Part shown: positions 63,399 to 64,000 of the stretch, piece by piece
Numbering within the stretch: position 1 is the stretch's first letter
How the letters are laid out: each line of letters begins with the position of its first letter
Assembly (NCBI GenBank): GCA_963666415.2
Contig: CAXXPD010000003.1
Location: 248,001 to 312,000 of the forward strand
Length of the DNA stretch: 64,000 nt
Direction of reading: 5' to 3'
Origin: Bin87 sp963666415
GTDB taxonomy: Bacteria > Chloroflexota > Dehalococcoidia > Lucifugimonadales > UBA3495
Notes under the pieces: model-generated
Database searches by the model: none
What the model was told of the DNA's origin: nothing
The model's input: only the letters and a program-made list of their open reading frames with translations
Translations under genes and position numbers: made by a program

Positions 63399-64000
63399 CT
63401 AGCCCATCTCGGCCCGCAACCTGGCCAGCAGGGGGATGGAGCGAATTTTGCGGTCGTCAAGGTCGTCCCAGTAGATGCCGGTGGGTCTGGGCAGGGCAGC
63501 GCCGCCAGCGTTGCAACGGATGATCGCATCCGGCGTGATAACCACCGCCAGCGGGACGTCGTGCTGGGTGTAGGGCAGGTCTTCGTCCAGCACCTGCATG
63601 GCGTGTACCGTGCTGATGACCGGAGTGTCTGGATGCACCACCCCGGCCGCGGCGGCCAAGCCGTACTCCAGATCGGCGTACCCGCCGCCCTTGCCGACGC
63701 GGACACCCTGCCGGTTGACGGCCACCGAGCCCGAGATCACCAGGTCGATGGGTTGCATCTCCGCCACGTACACCGGCCGCCCCACCTGGAACGCCCCGGA
63801 TATGGTTGCCGCTTTGGCCGGCTCAACCTCCGGGCGGATTGGGTCCAGCTCGATGAAGACCCGTTCGTCCCGCAACCTGGGCACCGCCATATAGAGCAAC
63901 TTGCCCTGCTCCAATGCCAGTTGACGCAACGGACGCTGCGCCTGGTCGGGGTTGCTCTTGATGGCGCGGGCCGCCTCCCATTCAGGCAATTCAGTTGCGA
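63399..64000 (-). CDS. 5-formyltetrahydrofolate cyclo-ligase-like protein, 5' end outside window
   Basis: About 200 C-terminal residues visible. AARAIKSNPDQAQRPLRQLA then LEQGKLLYMAVPRLRD matches the start region of the MTHFS fold, ISGSVAVNRQGVRVGKGGGY ADLEYG holds the GKGxGYxD motif, and VISTVHAMQVLDEDLPYTQH DVP is the MTHFSD-like end. MTHFS converts 5-formyl-THF to 5,10-methenyl-THF with ATP. The frame is open to the window edge (ATELPEWEAA...), and family members have about 50 more N-terminal residues, so the start lies beyond 64000. Confidence 0.85.
   Translation of the reverse strand, partial: ATELPEWEAARAIKSNPDQAQRPLRQLALEQGKLLYMAVPRLRDERVFIELDPIRPEVEPAKAATISGAFQVGRPVYVAEMQPIDLVISGSVAVNRQGVRVGKGGGYADLEYGLAAAAGVVHPDTPVISTVHAMQVLDEDLPYTQHDVPLAVVITPDAIIRCNAGGAALPRPTGIYWDDLDDRKIRSIPLLARLRAEMG

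Noticed and set aside
1..64000. CRISPR array
   Set aside because: No regularly spaced identical repeats with unique spacers. The repeats present are palindromes scattered singly or in twos and threes, and short 17-, 47- or 80-95-bp tandem duplications.
1..64000. tRNA or rRNA genes, including one as an island attachment site
   Set aside because: No T-arm consensus with matching acceptor stem was found in the larger gaps. The island's insertion site is a protein gene with a CTAG duplication, so no tRNA attachment is needed.

Overview
The window is a GC-rich bacterial chromosome segment with short intergenic gaps and Shine-Dalgarno starts. Its gene mix is two luciferase-like flavin monooxygenases, several SDR/MDR oxidoreductases, a xanthine-dehydrogenase-type large subunit, HpaB-type hydroxylase, FAH hydrolase, ComD/ComE-like thiamine enzyme, peptide-type ABC importer, FIST protein and TauE/SafE exporter. 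This resembles catabolically versatile Chloroflexota (SAR202/Dehalococcoidia-like). That placement is inference from gene content; there is no rRNA or tRNA in the window to confirm it.

Layout. 1-5 kb: a frameshifted GH88/105-type glycoside hydrolase, an AAA ATPase coupled to a small TOPRIM-like protein (candidate defence pair), and an MFS transporter. 5.3-8 kb: a MITE-like palindrome, a carboxymuconolactone decarboxylase-like gene boxed by inverted and direct repeats, and a broken SDR gene with an internal tandem duplication. 7.8-19 kb: HD hydrolase, HepT/MntA toxin-antitoxin, SDR, LLM oxidoreductase, APH-fold kinase, a zinc-finger orphan, a lipoprotein metallopeptidase followed by pth, XDH large subunit, NUDIX. 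19.2-23.2 kb: a peptide ABC importer (binding protein and two permeases, no ATPase) behind a near-consensus promoter. 23-36 kb: beta-propeller protein, Tam-like methyltransferase, epimerase, LLM oxidoreductase, a PIN toxin with partner, a double-length fused esterase, GSA-aminomutase-like enzyme, MOSC, HpaB, alpha/beta hydrolase.

36.29-52.26 kb is the most remarkable part. A 15,972-bp island has 17-bp inverted ends (16 matching) and a CTAG target duplication. It lies inside one gene for a PD-(D/E)XK-like nuclease, whose two halves, now 16 kb apart, join in frame if the island is removed. The island carries an IS5-type transposase at one end and a TnpB at the other. Between them lie a 52-residue zinc-ribbon gene, a type IIG restriction-modification gene and an OLD-family ATPase-TOPRIM nuclease gene. 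Both defence genes were broken by later insertions: an IS701 element in the RM gene, and an IS21 inside an IS630 inside a further DDE element in the OLD gene. Most of these junctions can be read at base resolution.

52.3-64 kb: the 5' part of the interrupted nuclease gene, three bases downstream of a ComD/ComE operon; a FIST protein; an unexported-looking ligand-binding protein; FAH hydrolase; MDR dehydrogenase; a complete ISAs1 element with a 10-bp target duplication; Ldh-type oxidoreductase; TauE/SafE exporter; and a 5-formyl-THF cyclo-ligase-like gene cut by the window edge. Two families of dispersed palindromes punctuate the intergenic spaces throughout.
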